DNA from: Auriscalpium vulgare
Taxonomy: Eukaryota; Basidiomycota; Agaricomycetes; Russulales; Auriscalpiaceae
NCBI GenBank assembly: GCA_019915015.1
Contig: JAHBBC010000013.1
Span: 1,178,001 to 1,242,000, forward strand
Length of the DNA stretch: 64,000 nt
Direction of reading: 5' to 3'
The position numbers and the translations under genes are program-made. This document shows, piece by piece, positions 11,001 through 20,600 of this stretch (the stretch's first letter is position 1; each line of letters opens with the position of its first letter). A model generated the notes under the pieces. The model saw only the letters and a program-made list of their open reading frames with translations, had not been told where the DNA came from and did not search any database.

Positions 11001-12850
11001 TCACTCACGGGTCCTCTCTGAACTCGCCCACACCAGTGTCCCCGGCAACAGCACTTGGGTGCGCAGCACCCACGTTGCATCCACATCGCACTGCGCCACG
11101 TCGAGCTCCTCCAGACGACACCCCGCCTTTGCACGCACCGCCAAGATCAGCGGCAGCAGCCACATCGTCTCGCCCTCCGTCCCTCCACTCCCCTGCTCGG
11201 CCGAGATACACACGTCCATGATCACCAATTCCGCGAGCGCAGGCACGCAGAGTGGCCTGCGGTCTAGGTTCGCGCAGAGCGCCATTGCCGCCGCGCCCTT
11301 CACCACGATGCGCCGCAGCGCTGGCATGTCCGGCCATGTGCAGTCTTTGAGGACATCACAGTCGAGCGTCAACTCCGTCAAGTGCGCAGATGCCAGTAAA
11401 TGCAGGGCGATGCGCGCGGGCCAGGTTTCTTCGAGGAAGCGTACAGTCAGGGTGGGCTTGTGCGTACGCACGTCCGTTTGAGCGGTGATGACGGCGTTGC
11501 GGCCGTGGTTGGCGTTGCCGATGTGGAGGCTGGTGACGGCGTTGGAGCTCTGCGCTGCGGATTCAGCATGGCAGTGGACCGACGCAAGGATGCGGGGGAA
11601 GAAGCGACGCGAGAGGGGTTCTGGTGGGTTCTTCACGTTGTAACAGGCGACGGTGTGGGCTGGCAGCGAGAGGTGGGAGAGCAGCACCGTGATTTCTTGC
11701 AAATAGGTAGTCAGTTCCAGGTACGCCAAATTTGCAAGGGTGACTCTGCGATGCTTTCGACGTCGGACCTGTCCCTCCGCCGCGAAAGTCTTCTCGTTCT
11801 CGTCAAAAAAGTGAATCTTCAGCTGCTCCAGCTCGTGCATTCCCTCCAGAGCGTCGAGCAGTTCGCGGAGCAATTTGTCAAAAGCATAGGCTTCGGGCCG
11901 GTAGCCGTTAACGACGATGTGTAGGCTGGTGAGGCGCGCAGAGATCAAGAATATCAACGGCACCAATGTCTCGACGTCATAATATGTCGAGAAGTAAACG
12001 TTGCGCAACGCGGGCGCGTGCCAGATATTCGGAAAATCGTAAGAAAGCGGCGCCGAAACAGAGACCGTCAACTTGAGGGTGTGTAGGAGCAGTGCACCCT
12101 CGCTGAATGCACTTGTGTCGTCCGATGATTCAACTTCCAGATCTAGATATGCCGTGCGCGAGATATTGTTGGCAAGAAATACGAGGTGCCAGTCGTCACA
12201 TGCGTTGGGGTCATTGAAGTGAACGACGAGTGGCATAGCCTGCGCGCGCTCCGCAAACGCGTCTGCCCAGACGGGGCCGAATGCATATGAGATGTTGTTA
12301 GCCCAGAGTCCCGGGTGCTCGAGCGCGACATCCCGCCAGCGCTGGCAGACGTGGGTCACTGCGATCCACCCGATTTGAGCGACTAGCTGTTCTTCTATGT
12401 CCGGACGGTCGATCTCTGCGCAGAACTCGAAGATGGTCCGGAGGATTTCGGTTGGGAGACGTGCGACGGGGAGAAGGGAGTTGCGCTGCTGACGCAGCGC
12501 GCGTCGGGCGGCGTTCATGGCCTCATCGTCGACAGCGTGCGCATTGCGAAGCGCCTGTTTTGCGTGCTCGATTGCATCTTCCTCTGCCTCGAGCCAGGCG
12601 CGGTGGGCGGCCTGCGCATCACCGAGAGCGCGGTCCGCAGCGTCGGCGCTTTCGACGGTCGAGTGGGTGGTGTCGGAGGATGGAAGATGGACCGGTTCAA
12701 GCTGAGCGATTATGCGCTGCGCAGTTTTCAGCCAGAGTGTGTCGTCTTCTTCTAATCCATCGTGCCACCTGCTCTGCCCGTCAGCAGACGTGTCTTTCAG
12801 CCAAAGGAATGCAATCACCTCTTGATGGCGGGGCTCCCTGGAGCTTGCAT
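11001..12850 (-). CDS. Type 2 F-box protein with N-terminal helical region
   Basis: Exon 1 is 12819-12850 (MQAPGSPAIK plus two bases), then a 47 nt intron (GTGATT at 12818, CAGAG at 12772, with a CTGAC branch site) leads in phase 2 into exon 2, 11001-12771; total 600 aa. Both paralogues have the same intron, and the frame can be read without splicing into an unlikely N-terminus, so the spliced start is preferred. Residues ~55-108 are an Ala/Glu/Arg helix. Residues ~110-172 are the F-box: LPVARLPTEILRTIFEFC and WIAVTHVCQRWRDVALEHPG, the pattern typical of Agaricomycete F-box proteins. The remaining ~430 residues are leucine-rich with no clear repeat count. The expected role is substrate recognition in an SCF ubiquitin ligase. 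This is the only intact copy of its subgroup in the window; the copy at 45.4 kb has a stop and that at 38.2 kb is truncated. Confidence 0.85.
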
Positions 12851-12945
12851 CGTATTTACAGAATCGGGGGCGGCGAGGCAGTCGTTGGTGGATATGGAGA
12901 TGGGGGTGGGGGTGGAAAGAGAGCGTGCGGGAGAATTGCGCGGGA

Positions 12946-12989
12946 GCGGAGATAAAGGTTCGAGCTTCCATTGTCCAAGTAGGACAAAG
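12946..12989 (-). promoter_or_regulatory. TATA-like box and palindrome upstream of type 2 F-box gene
   Basis: On the minus strand, TTGTCCTACTTGGACAA (a 6-5-6 inverted repeat, 12971-12987) is followed by GAACCTTTATC. The same arrangement precedes the paralogues (38849-38887, 47327-47370), ~100 nt before each ATG; at 47.3 kb the box reads TTTATATA. It is a likely core promoter with a dimeric-factor binding site. Confidence 0.5.
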
Positions 12990-13220
12990 GCTGGTATCGT
13001 TCCCACGACTCACCACACCACCCGTTGCGCGCAACGTACCTCCCACTGAGAGTGGATATGTCTACGGGCTGGGAAGGTGGGGCAGGAAGAACAGAGGGAG
13101 GATGCGCATGAGAGTGAGGCGAGGCATGACGTCTGGGTGGGGGAGGAGGAGCATCGGGCGGTGGCGATCTCGGCTCTCGAGTCCAACGTCGGAGTCCGCG
13201 GTCACCTGAGCGAGTGCCTT

Positions 13221-13927
13221 GATCCAGTCGATATGTTTAGGCTGCCGGGAGATGCACGTCAGAAGATGTCGTCCAATGAAGGCGAGGACGCACCTGGTAT
13301 AAATCCGGCGTTTCATAGCCAACACACTTGTCACGGCACAGCGAGTGGAGAAAGACCGCAACGCCGCCAGTGCTACTGCTCACCGATAGAGCGCGCGTCT
13401 GCCGGGGTCAGGAACGCGGCGGTGTTGTTTGTTCGGCGCACGCGGGAGGGGAGAGGCTGCTGTGCCAGCGCGGATAAGGGGTGTACACTGGAGGGAGCGT
13501 GATTATGCGCGCTTCGTGCGCGGGATACACTCCAGAAATCCGGGTGGTGTGCGATGAGACGCGCACGAGAAGGAGAACGCCAACGGGGCAGCAGCGGCGC
13601 AGGGAGGTAAGACCGGCGTGGGTTGTATTTTGGGCTCCGCATCGATTCAGTTTCTAAATAAACCTCTTCGAAAAAGCTGGGCACATTTTGGCGGCGTGGG
13701 TTGCGAGATGAGAAAGCGGCCATATCTCGAGCACATGGACAATTACAGCTGGGTGGCAAAGGCAAGCACTGAATGCGGCGGAAGAGGAGGCGCTGAGTGG
13801 CAGTCCACGCGCGGCAGACGATCGCACATCCCCTGAGGGTGTCATAGTCAATAGGGTACCGTTGGGACGACCGGAAGACCCATTCAATGATGAGGACATG
13901 CACGTCCAGAGGGAGTTCTGTCGCCAT
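13221..13927 (-). pseudogene. Type 1 F-box protein, copy B, middle replaced
   Basis: The N-terminus is intact from ATG 13927 (MATELPLDVHVLIIEWVF to ATQRLLFRRIQ, ~55 residues) and lost after ~13765. The C-terminal piece reappears at 13294-13370, with the conserved last intron at 13242-13293 and a last exon at 13221-13241 encoding PKHIDWI, where the stop codon is replaced by a lysine codon. In place of the leucine-rich body (~850 bp) lies a repeat element. Two paralogous loci near 41 kb share part of this structure, so the insertion predates one duplication. No functional product is expected. Confidence 0.75.
13372..13735. mobile_element. Repeat element replacing the body of F-box copy B
   Basis: Shares GTCTGCCGGGGTCAGGAA with 41303 (GTCTGCCGGGGCCAGAAG), TTGGGCTCCGCATCG with 40898, and GATGAGAAAGCGGCCATAT with 41653. 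The copies at 40640-41000 and 41236-41690 are diverged in between. No ORF or terminal repeats could be defined; it may be a non-autonomous element or captured sequence. Confidence 0.45.
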
Positions 13928-14146
13928 GCGTGTACTTTGACTGGGTCGGTCGCAAGAAGAATCGCTCGCGGCCTTGTAAGCCTATACACACGACGATGAG
14001 CAGGAATACCACTGCGGATGAAACAGACTACGCACGGAGAGAACACTGAAAAAGATCCAATTGACTCCTGCCTCCTCAGGAAGTCCACCAACAGATCGCG
14101 GGGATTATCGAGGCTCGCGGATGGGAGCTGTTGGATAAATCCTATG

Positions 14147-14208
14147 AATCAAGTGGCCAGGCTACTGAGAGACAGAGGACTGACCGATGAGCAGAAGGAT
14201 GGTGCGGT
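14147..14208 (-). promoter_or_regulatory. Conserved type 1 F-box upstream block (copy B)
   Basis: CAAGTGGCCAGGCTACTGAG followed by GACTGACCGATGAGCAG lies ~225 bp before the ATG of the broken copy, matching the blocks of the other type 1 genes. The promoter was therefore duplicated with the gene. Confidence 0.45.
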
Positions 14209-16362
14209 GGAGTCACACGCGGTGGTACTAACTTCAACTTCAAGCTTTTAAGTTCACGTTCCCACGCGCCGGATGCTGGCCGTCTCGCAATGGTTGATGT
14301 TCTCTTCTGCTCTCCTCCCCATTGATCCTCCTCCTTCCTCCGCATACGCTGACAGTACCCGTCTCGACGGCAAGGTAGTCGTGTATCGATCTACGTGCCT
14401 TCTCGCTCACCTCGCTCCAGCTGTCCATGGCCGACAGTGCGCCGATCTTGCGCAGGCTGGGGTGCACCTTGGTGATGCGTAAGATCCGTATTGACCGCCG
14501 TGCAGATGAGGCAATCGTCTAGGAGGGAGAGCACAACATGGGGGTAGAAAAAAAAAAGAGGAAGCTTAGGCGAGTCAAGCCTGACTGAGACTCCGGCGCG
14601 GCGCCGGGCCGTGCACGACTCCTGGTGACGTGTCTCGGAATCGCTTGCTCGTTCTCCTCTTCCTTTCCCTCTTCTTGAGCATCTCGGAGATACTCCACGC
14701 CTATCTCGCTGCACCCCTATGATCAGGCAACGCGGACGTCACGTCACCGCGCTCAATGGAACGCGAGCATTCCTGGGTTTCGGACGCGTCGACGGAGTGA
14801 GGAAATGGTGGCGGAGGCATGCACTGGGGCTCGGTACTGGTAAGCACCTGCAGCTCTTCTCTGGGTATTATCATCTGACCGGCGACGAAAGTGCTCTCCG
14901 AGACCACCACGCTCCATCCGCGCCCCAGGCCTGTCTCGCTCGCCGCATGGGCCTGACCCTCTTCGCTCGCGCACTGCCCACGCGCCGTCAGCGACAACCG
15001 CAAGTCTTCCAACGCGCGCGCCGATTAGTGGAAGCAGGCACATCGAATCCCATACATCCTCGTTGAGATTCCAATCCAGCGAGACAACTGCCGCACTGGG
15101 AATTGAGCAGGTACGTCCCACCCGCCGCGCTGGGTGCTTTCTGGCTGACCGCAACCGCCTATAGCGGCGCTGCGGGCCTCCTCGTTTACGATGATTCTCC
15201 TCTGGGTGCTCCCATCTCCTTGGACGGGCAATTGGCGATCGCGTGCCCAGGTCGGCCGGTGCTATTCTTACTTTTGCAACGCACCTGGTCGCCTGGTCGC
15301 ATTGTACGACGGCACGCAGCTTGGCCACTAGTACTTGTTTCAATTTCAGGTGCATTCTCTTTGTCAGTCTTATCGAATGAGGATTCTGATCTAGCAGCCC
15401 ATATCCATCATCGTCTTACCAGGTCGCATCTTCCCTGCGCTGCTGAGCAACTTAGACCCATCAACGACCCCGCAACTTGTGGTTCTGCACCACCGCAAAC
15501 ATGCAGCCGGCGCAGGTGCTCCGCTCCTCATCGTCTCCGCACAGGTACGGCCCGCGGCACGACGGAAAAATCCGTGTCGGGGCGGCAAAGCCCATGTCGA
15601 ATTGGCGCTTCGAGCGTCTTCCCCGTCCATCGTTTCTCAAGATCTCAAGCCCGGGATCCTTCACCTCGTCGCCTCCCCTGCGGCTCGAGCGAAGAAAGGC
15701 TTGCTGTGCAGCGCGTCTTTCAGCACACTAGCTCGACGCCATCTCGGTGGATTGCTAACTACCGCGCTGTAGATCTCGCTTCCATACACCAAACTACATG
15801 CTTGGCAGCAGTTGGACATGCTCGGTGCGTCATTTCTCCACAGTCCGTCACCCTGAGCCTGGATTAACGAAACATCAGCAAGTTCAAGTAAGCCCCGACG
15901 GCCAACGCGGACCCAAATTGCGGCGTTATCTGGACATGCCACAGCATCGCTCAACCCCATGCCCCGCGCTCGTGTCAGCGCATTCGAAGAAGCGCACGGT
16001 CCGGCATCATCATCTCGGCAGTGGGAATGGGCGGGCAGCGGCGACTCCTTCGTGCCTGTCTGTGCTGAAGAGAGCCCTTTGTGCGCGCGGGTCCGACGGG
16101 GTCATTCGGAAGCGTAGCGGTGATATTGAGTCTACGCATGTGAAGGGCTTTCAATACTGAGATAATGGCACTGTTAATTTTCCGTAAGTACAGATCGGAG
16201 CAGGCGAGCTAGATAACCAGTAAATAATCTAATCCACACGGCATATGATGAGGATGATTGCAGTGGGTCCGACTCGGAGTGCGGGTGCCCGCAGCGCAGG
16301 CGCATTGAATACGAAAGGACAGCTGCAAGGAGCACGTTGACGCGACGAGCGCTTGCGCCGCA
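14209..16362. repeat. Duplicated non-genic stretch with two recurring blocks
   Basis: No gene can be supported. Block 14735-14870 (CACGTCACCGCGCTCAATGG ... CGACGGAGTGAGG ... CTCGGTACTGGTAAGCACC) recurs at 30985, 39724 and 43354. Block ~15530-15640 (GTACGGCCCGCGGCACGACGG) recurs at 40385. The order of both blocks is the same at 14.7-16 kb and 39.7-41 kb, so a ~1.3 kb segment was copied. Donor-like and acceptor-like sites suggest a decayed spliced gene on the plus strand, not identified. Confidence 0.45.
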
Positions 16363-17453
16363 TTAAATCCAGTCGATATGTATGGGTTGCTGTGGGATGC
16401 ATGTCAGCGCATACCACCCAATGACCACGGCCAACGCACCTCGAAGCATTGAAACGTTTCATATGTTTCAAAACCGAGACCTTTGTCACGGCACATCTTT
16501 TCCAACGCGGCCCGCACATGCGGCTCGAATTCGCGCGTCACGGTGACGAGCTGCAGCTCCGGCAGCGCGCGAAGAGGGTCGATCGCGAGCTCCGTGCTCA
16601 CAGCATCCATCGCCGTCACCCAGGCGTGGTAGCCGAAGTGCCGCAGCGACGAGGGGAAGGAAACCGGCTTCCTGGGCAGCTCGCCCACGATGAGGGTCTT
16701 CAGCTGGACGAGCTGCTCCAGCATTTCCGCCGGCGGAATGTCGCCCCTAATCGACAGCGATTGAAGCTGCGAGAGGAAGCTCGCAGAAATGAGGGTCTGG
16801 TGGAAATCTTCGTCTGACCAACAGGGGAGTACCAAACAGAGATGGCGCAATGCGGGGAGGGGATGTGAAAGCGTGAGACAAAGGTGATGCCTGGATGCGA
16901 GTATTTCGAGCGACTCTGCTGTGGGGGGCAATGGATCATTGTGTCCTGAACCGAATACGAACCGGCGGGCTCCCGGGAGCATCTTCACGATGGTCCCGCT
17001 GATGGTCAAAGAGTGGATACCCAGGAGCATAGGCCTCAGCTGGATCGCGCACAGGCGTGCACCCAAATCGGCGCTCAAATGCCAGTCGTTATGGTTCCAG
17101 CCCACAAATAATATGCCGTCGACGTGCCTGCAGAGTTCCAGCAGACGGAGGCAGGCGTCGCCATAGTCCGGTGGAAGCGATGGCCAGGAGACCTGGATGT
17201 ACCGGACGTGCGCGACGAGGTGCGGGCGGATACTGAGGGTATTGACGACGAGTTGGATGTTGCACTGGTGGTCGTCGAAATTTATGCACCGGAGGCGGCG
17301 AAAGAGGAGGCGTTGGGCGGTGGGAGTCCATGCGCGGCACACGAGCGCACATGCATGGAGGGTGGCGTAGTCGATACGCGTGCGCCATTGGGACGATCGG
17401 AATACCCATTCGATGACGAGGAACTGGACGTCCAGAGGGAGTTCTGTCGCCAT
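16363..17453 (-). CDS. Type 1 F-box/LRR protein, copy C
   Basis: Exon 1 is 16440-17453 from ATG 17453 (MATELPLDVQFLVIEWVF), exon 2 is 16363-16389, encoding QPIHIDWI after the splice; total 346 aa. The intron (16390-16439) has donor GTGCGT and acceptor CACAG, with a CTGAC branch site. Residues 1-55 form the F-box variant (LPLDV..LVIEWV..LHACALVCRAWTPTAQRLLFRRL). The body has leucine-rich strands such as PALRHLCLVLPCWSD, QLQSLSIRGDIPPAEML and QLKTLIVGELPRKP. It is closest to copy F (32.2 kb). Role: probable SCF substrate adaptor. No signal peptide or membrane segment. Without the splice the frame would run on to a divergent tail, but the shared DWI ending across the copies argues for splicing. 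Confidence 0.85.
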
Positions 17454-17669
17454 GAGGTGTCCGGATGGGGTGGGCAGCAGAGAGGATCAATGGTGGTCTT
17501 CAGCAGCCTGTTTCTATTCAAATCTGGCCAAGCAACTGTGAGCATCGTTAACCACGGAGCTTGTGGCAGACCACGCACCGAGTGAAGAGGGAGAGATCCA
17601 CACAGCTCGGTATCGCAAAGACTCTCTAGGCTTGTAGATAACCCGCAAATGAGCTGCTACATAAATTCA

Positions 17670-17735
17670 GTCAATCAAGTGGTCAAGCTGCTGGGAAACA
17701 GAGAGCTGACTGATGAGCGTGATGCGGTACGCTGT
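17670..17735 (-). promoter_or_regulatory. Conserved type 1 F-box upstream block (copy C)
   Basis: TCAAGTGGTCAAGCTGCTGG and GAGCTGACTGATGAGCGTGA with GATGCGGTA, ~220 bp before the ATG. Good match to copies A and B. Confidence 0.45.
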
Positions 17736-18274
17736 GGTGCAGGACAAGGTAGCTGCACTGGCAACGGCACCCGTGGTTGCAAGTTCCCACGCAGTCTCGC
17801 TGGCGGCCGACATTGATACAACCTACGACTACTGTTAGCTTGTTCGCTCCTGACTTTCCTGAAGTCTGCATTTCCCTCTCCCTGCCTGCCACAATGCTTG
17901 CCGATACAAGTAACACGCCGACAATGGCTTCCAAGCATTACTCGACAAGTCGCCCCCACGCACCCTCGTTGACACCCGCATTGTCCGCGACGCGCCCCCC
18001 GCAGCCGCTCAGCGTCACCTATCACCACTTTCCGTCTCTCTCAACATCATCCCAGCCTTTGTGGCCATCGTTCACGCTCAGGGTTGCGCTCTATCCCTCC
18101 CCTACGCTCGACGCGCGTCGCCACGTCATCGCATCATTACAGAGTTGGAGCGGCCGGAAGGCAGGTATAGAGAGAGGGGATAACAGAGAAAGGAGAGGAT
18201 AGAGAGAGGGGATGAATCTGAGAGGCACGCGGAGGGTATATGCTGCGACACCACGCTCCTGTCTGTAAATATTT
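17736..18274. other. Intergenic, no gene seen
   Basis: Between the upstream block of copy C and the duplicated segment holding copy D. A GA-rich stretch (AGAGAGGGGATAACAG and a second AGAGAGGGGAT) lies at 18169-18215. Nothing else recognised. Confidence 0.45.
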
Positions 18275-18343
18275 GGAGCGATATGACGTAGAGGACGCAA
18301 GAGACGACTGCACCTTCGAGTGTAGCGAAGTGCTTGCGCCGCA

Positions 18344-19440
18344 TCAAATCCAGTCGACGTGTTGAGGGTCCTGCCAGCTGCAGATCAGCACATGCACTCT
18401 GCGACCACGGGCAAACGCACCTGGAAGGCATAAGGCGTTTTATAGCTCGCAAAATCGACACCTTTGCCACGACACATGGCTCCCAACGCGGCTTGCACAT
18501 GCCGTTCGACATAGCGCGTCACAGTGACGAGCTGGAGGTCCGGCAGCGCGCGAAGGGGATTGACCGCGAGCTCCGCGCTCGCGCCCGGCGGCGCGTCCCC
18601 CCATGCGTGGTAGCCAACGTGCCGCAGTGACGTAGGCAGCGTGAAGAGTCGCCCGGGCAACCCGTACACGACGAGGGTCTTGAGCTGGGTGAGCTGATTC
18701 AGGAGTTTCTGCGGCGGGAAGTCGCCCCCGATCTGCAGCGATTGAAGTTGCGGGAGGATGCCCGCGGAAGTGAGGTGTCGGCTCAGCGTGCTTGTCCAGC
18801 TTGGGCGGACCAGGCAGAGATAGCGGAGCGCGGGGAGGGGCTGCGAATGCGAGAGGCATCGATGCGCGGTGCCTGCGGATATTTCGAGGGCCTCGATTGT
18901 GGGGGGAAGCGCAGCTATAGAGGATGTATCATCCACTACAACCATGCGCACACTCGAGCACATGGTCACAACGCTGTGGATGGACTCCAAGTTGTCATTA
19001 CCAGAGAATTTGAGAACCGCAGGGCTCAGCGGAATGGATCGCGGGTGTCCTTCGAGAACGGCACTCAAGGGCTTGTCGTAAGCGTTCCAGTTCACAAACG
19101 ATATGACATCGATGTGTCGGCAGAGCTCCAGCAATTGGAGCCAGAGGTCGCGGAAGCTAAATTCTGCCTGGTTGTATTCACAGATCGCAATGTGACGGAC
19201 ATGCGGAACGAGTTGGGGGCAGGTGCGGAGGGTACGGAGCAGGAGCGAGATATTGCCACGGTCTTGCAAAGACGTGCATCGGATGCGGCGGAGGAGGAGG
19301 CGCTGAGCGGTGAGAGTCCACGCGCGGCAGACAAGCGCGCATGCGCGGAGGGTGGTATAGTCGATGGATATGTGTTGAAATGACCGAAATACCCATTCTA
19401 TGATGAGGATCTGGACATCGAGAGGGACTTCTGTCGTCAT
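18344..19440 (-). CDS. Type 1 F-box/LRR protein, copy D
   Basis: Exons 18421-19440 (ATG at 19440, MTTEVPLDVQILIIEWVF) and 18344-18370 (DPQHVDWI after the splice) give 348 aa. The last intron is 18371-18420, GTGCGT..GGCAG. F-box residues 1-55 (IDYTTLRACALVCRAWTLTAQRLLLRRI); the body is leucine-rich (LPALRYLCLVRPSW, QLQSLQIGGDFPPQKLL, QLKTLVVYGLPGR). It is nearly the same protein as copy E: I count nine residue differences. It lies wholly inside a 1.6 kb duplicated segment. Probable SCF substrate adaptor, target unknown. Confidence 0.85.
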
Positions 19441-19680
19441 GAGTGTGGTTTGACTGGGTCGCAAGCTAGAAGATTAATCGGCGATTGCGGCCTTCTTTGA
19501 ACCTAGATAACCGACGGTGAGCATCAGCGACCATGTAGAATGAAACGGCCTACGCACCGGATAAAGAAGGAGTCCTACACTCCTCCGAGTCCTCGCTGTT
19601 TCTCCCACTTGCTCACCAACACTACTGTCGGCGTGACTCCCGAGGCTCCGGACAAACGAGCTGCTAGATATTATATGTCA

Positions 19681-19740
19681 TTAAGACGGTTAAGCTATTG
19701 AGACTCAGAGCACTGACCGAAGAGCGGGAGGTTGTAGAGT
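19681..19740 (-). promoter_or_regulatory. Conserved type 1 F-box upstream block (copy D)
   Basis: TTAAGCTATTGAGACTCAGAG and CACTGACCGAAGAGCGGGAG, ~245 bp before the ATG, related to the blocks of the other copies. Confidence 0.45.
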
Positions 19741-19902
19741 GCGACGCCGATGCTGGCGTGCAAGGACAGCTCGGAGGAGTTCAAGTTCGCACGCGCTGCG
19801 GCCGGTCCAGGCCATCTCGCGGCCCGGTCGCCGGTCCGAGGACATCCTCATCATTCAAGTTCTTCACCGTAACTGTCCGTCTCCCGTCCTGCATGGTCAT
19901 CG

Positions 19903-20600
19903 CTCGCGCTCTGCCATGCCATGCCGCTCCACAGCTTCGCGCGCAGCTGAGCTTCTCGCGCACCTTCGCGTTTCAGCTCGTCGTCCAAAACCGCGCCGTC
20001 GTGTCCGCCCGCGCGCGCGCCCACCGCCCGCGCGCCGACTCGCCTCCTCCCACCGCTAGCCGCATCTTATCGCGACGCCTCATCGCGACGCCTCGCCCAG
20101 CGATAAAACGAGGACTCTACCACTATTCTACTCTATAAAGGACACCGGGGACTCTTATAGCATACCGTGACTGCCAGGGCTTACAGCACACGGGCTCGCA
20201 GGACACCGGGCCCTCGCTCGTGCGTGGCTCCTTTCTGCCTTGCTCACTCTGGCGGCTTTTCAGCTTCACTCTGGCGGCTTTCGAGCACAAGACGCAGCCA
20301 GCAGGCACGTCGCTTCGTTCTTTTTCAGCGCATATATTCACTATCTAGTCCCTTCCTCCCCGCCGCCATCCGCTCCCCTTGCGCACAACGCCGCCGCTCG
20401 CGGGTCCCACGACGCGCTGCCCGACCATGCGCTCCATGCGCGCAGCGTCCGGGCAGTCCGTTCTCCGGTCCCTGCCCCGGCCTGTGCCACACCGCCCGCG
20501 ACTCCACCTTTGGCCCTTGGTGAGCCGCCGTCGTTGCCTGTCACCCTCTCGTTCTGCTTCTCCGGCCCGACTCTGTCGCCTTGATTCTTTCCACCGCGCC
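19903..20600. other. Intergenic, CT-rich, no gene seen
   Basis: High GC, pyrimidine-rich on the plus strand. A short direct repeat of CACTCTGGCGGCTTT occurs at 20245 and 20266. No supportable gene. Confidence 0.4.

Larger units (their letters stand above)
18275..19902. repeat. Recent segmental duplication, left copy
   Basis: Nearly identical to 28584-30204 over its whole length, in the same orientation. It contains the complete type 1 F-box gene copy D, its upstream block and flank. A 7 bp indel near 19843 and scattered substitutions are the main differences. Outside the boundaries the two loci are unrelated. Confidence 0.92.

Noticed and set aside
15079..15867. Possible plus-strand membrane protein gene (LLVYDDSPLG region)
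   Set aside because: Resemblance to a fungal DUF6533-like protein is too weak, and no continuous exon series could be built.
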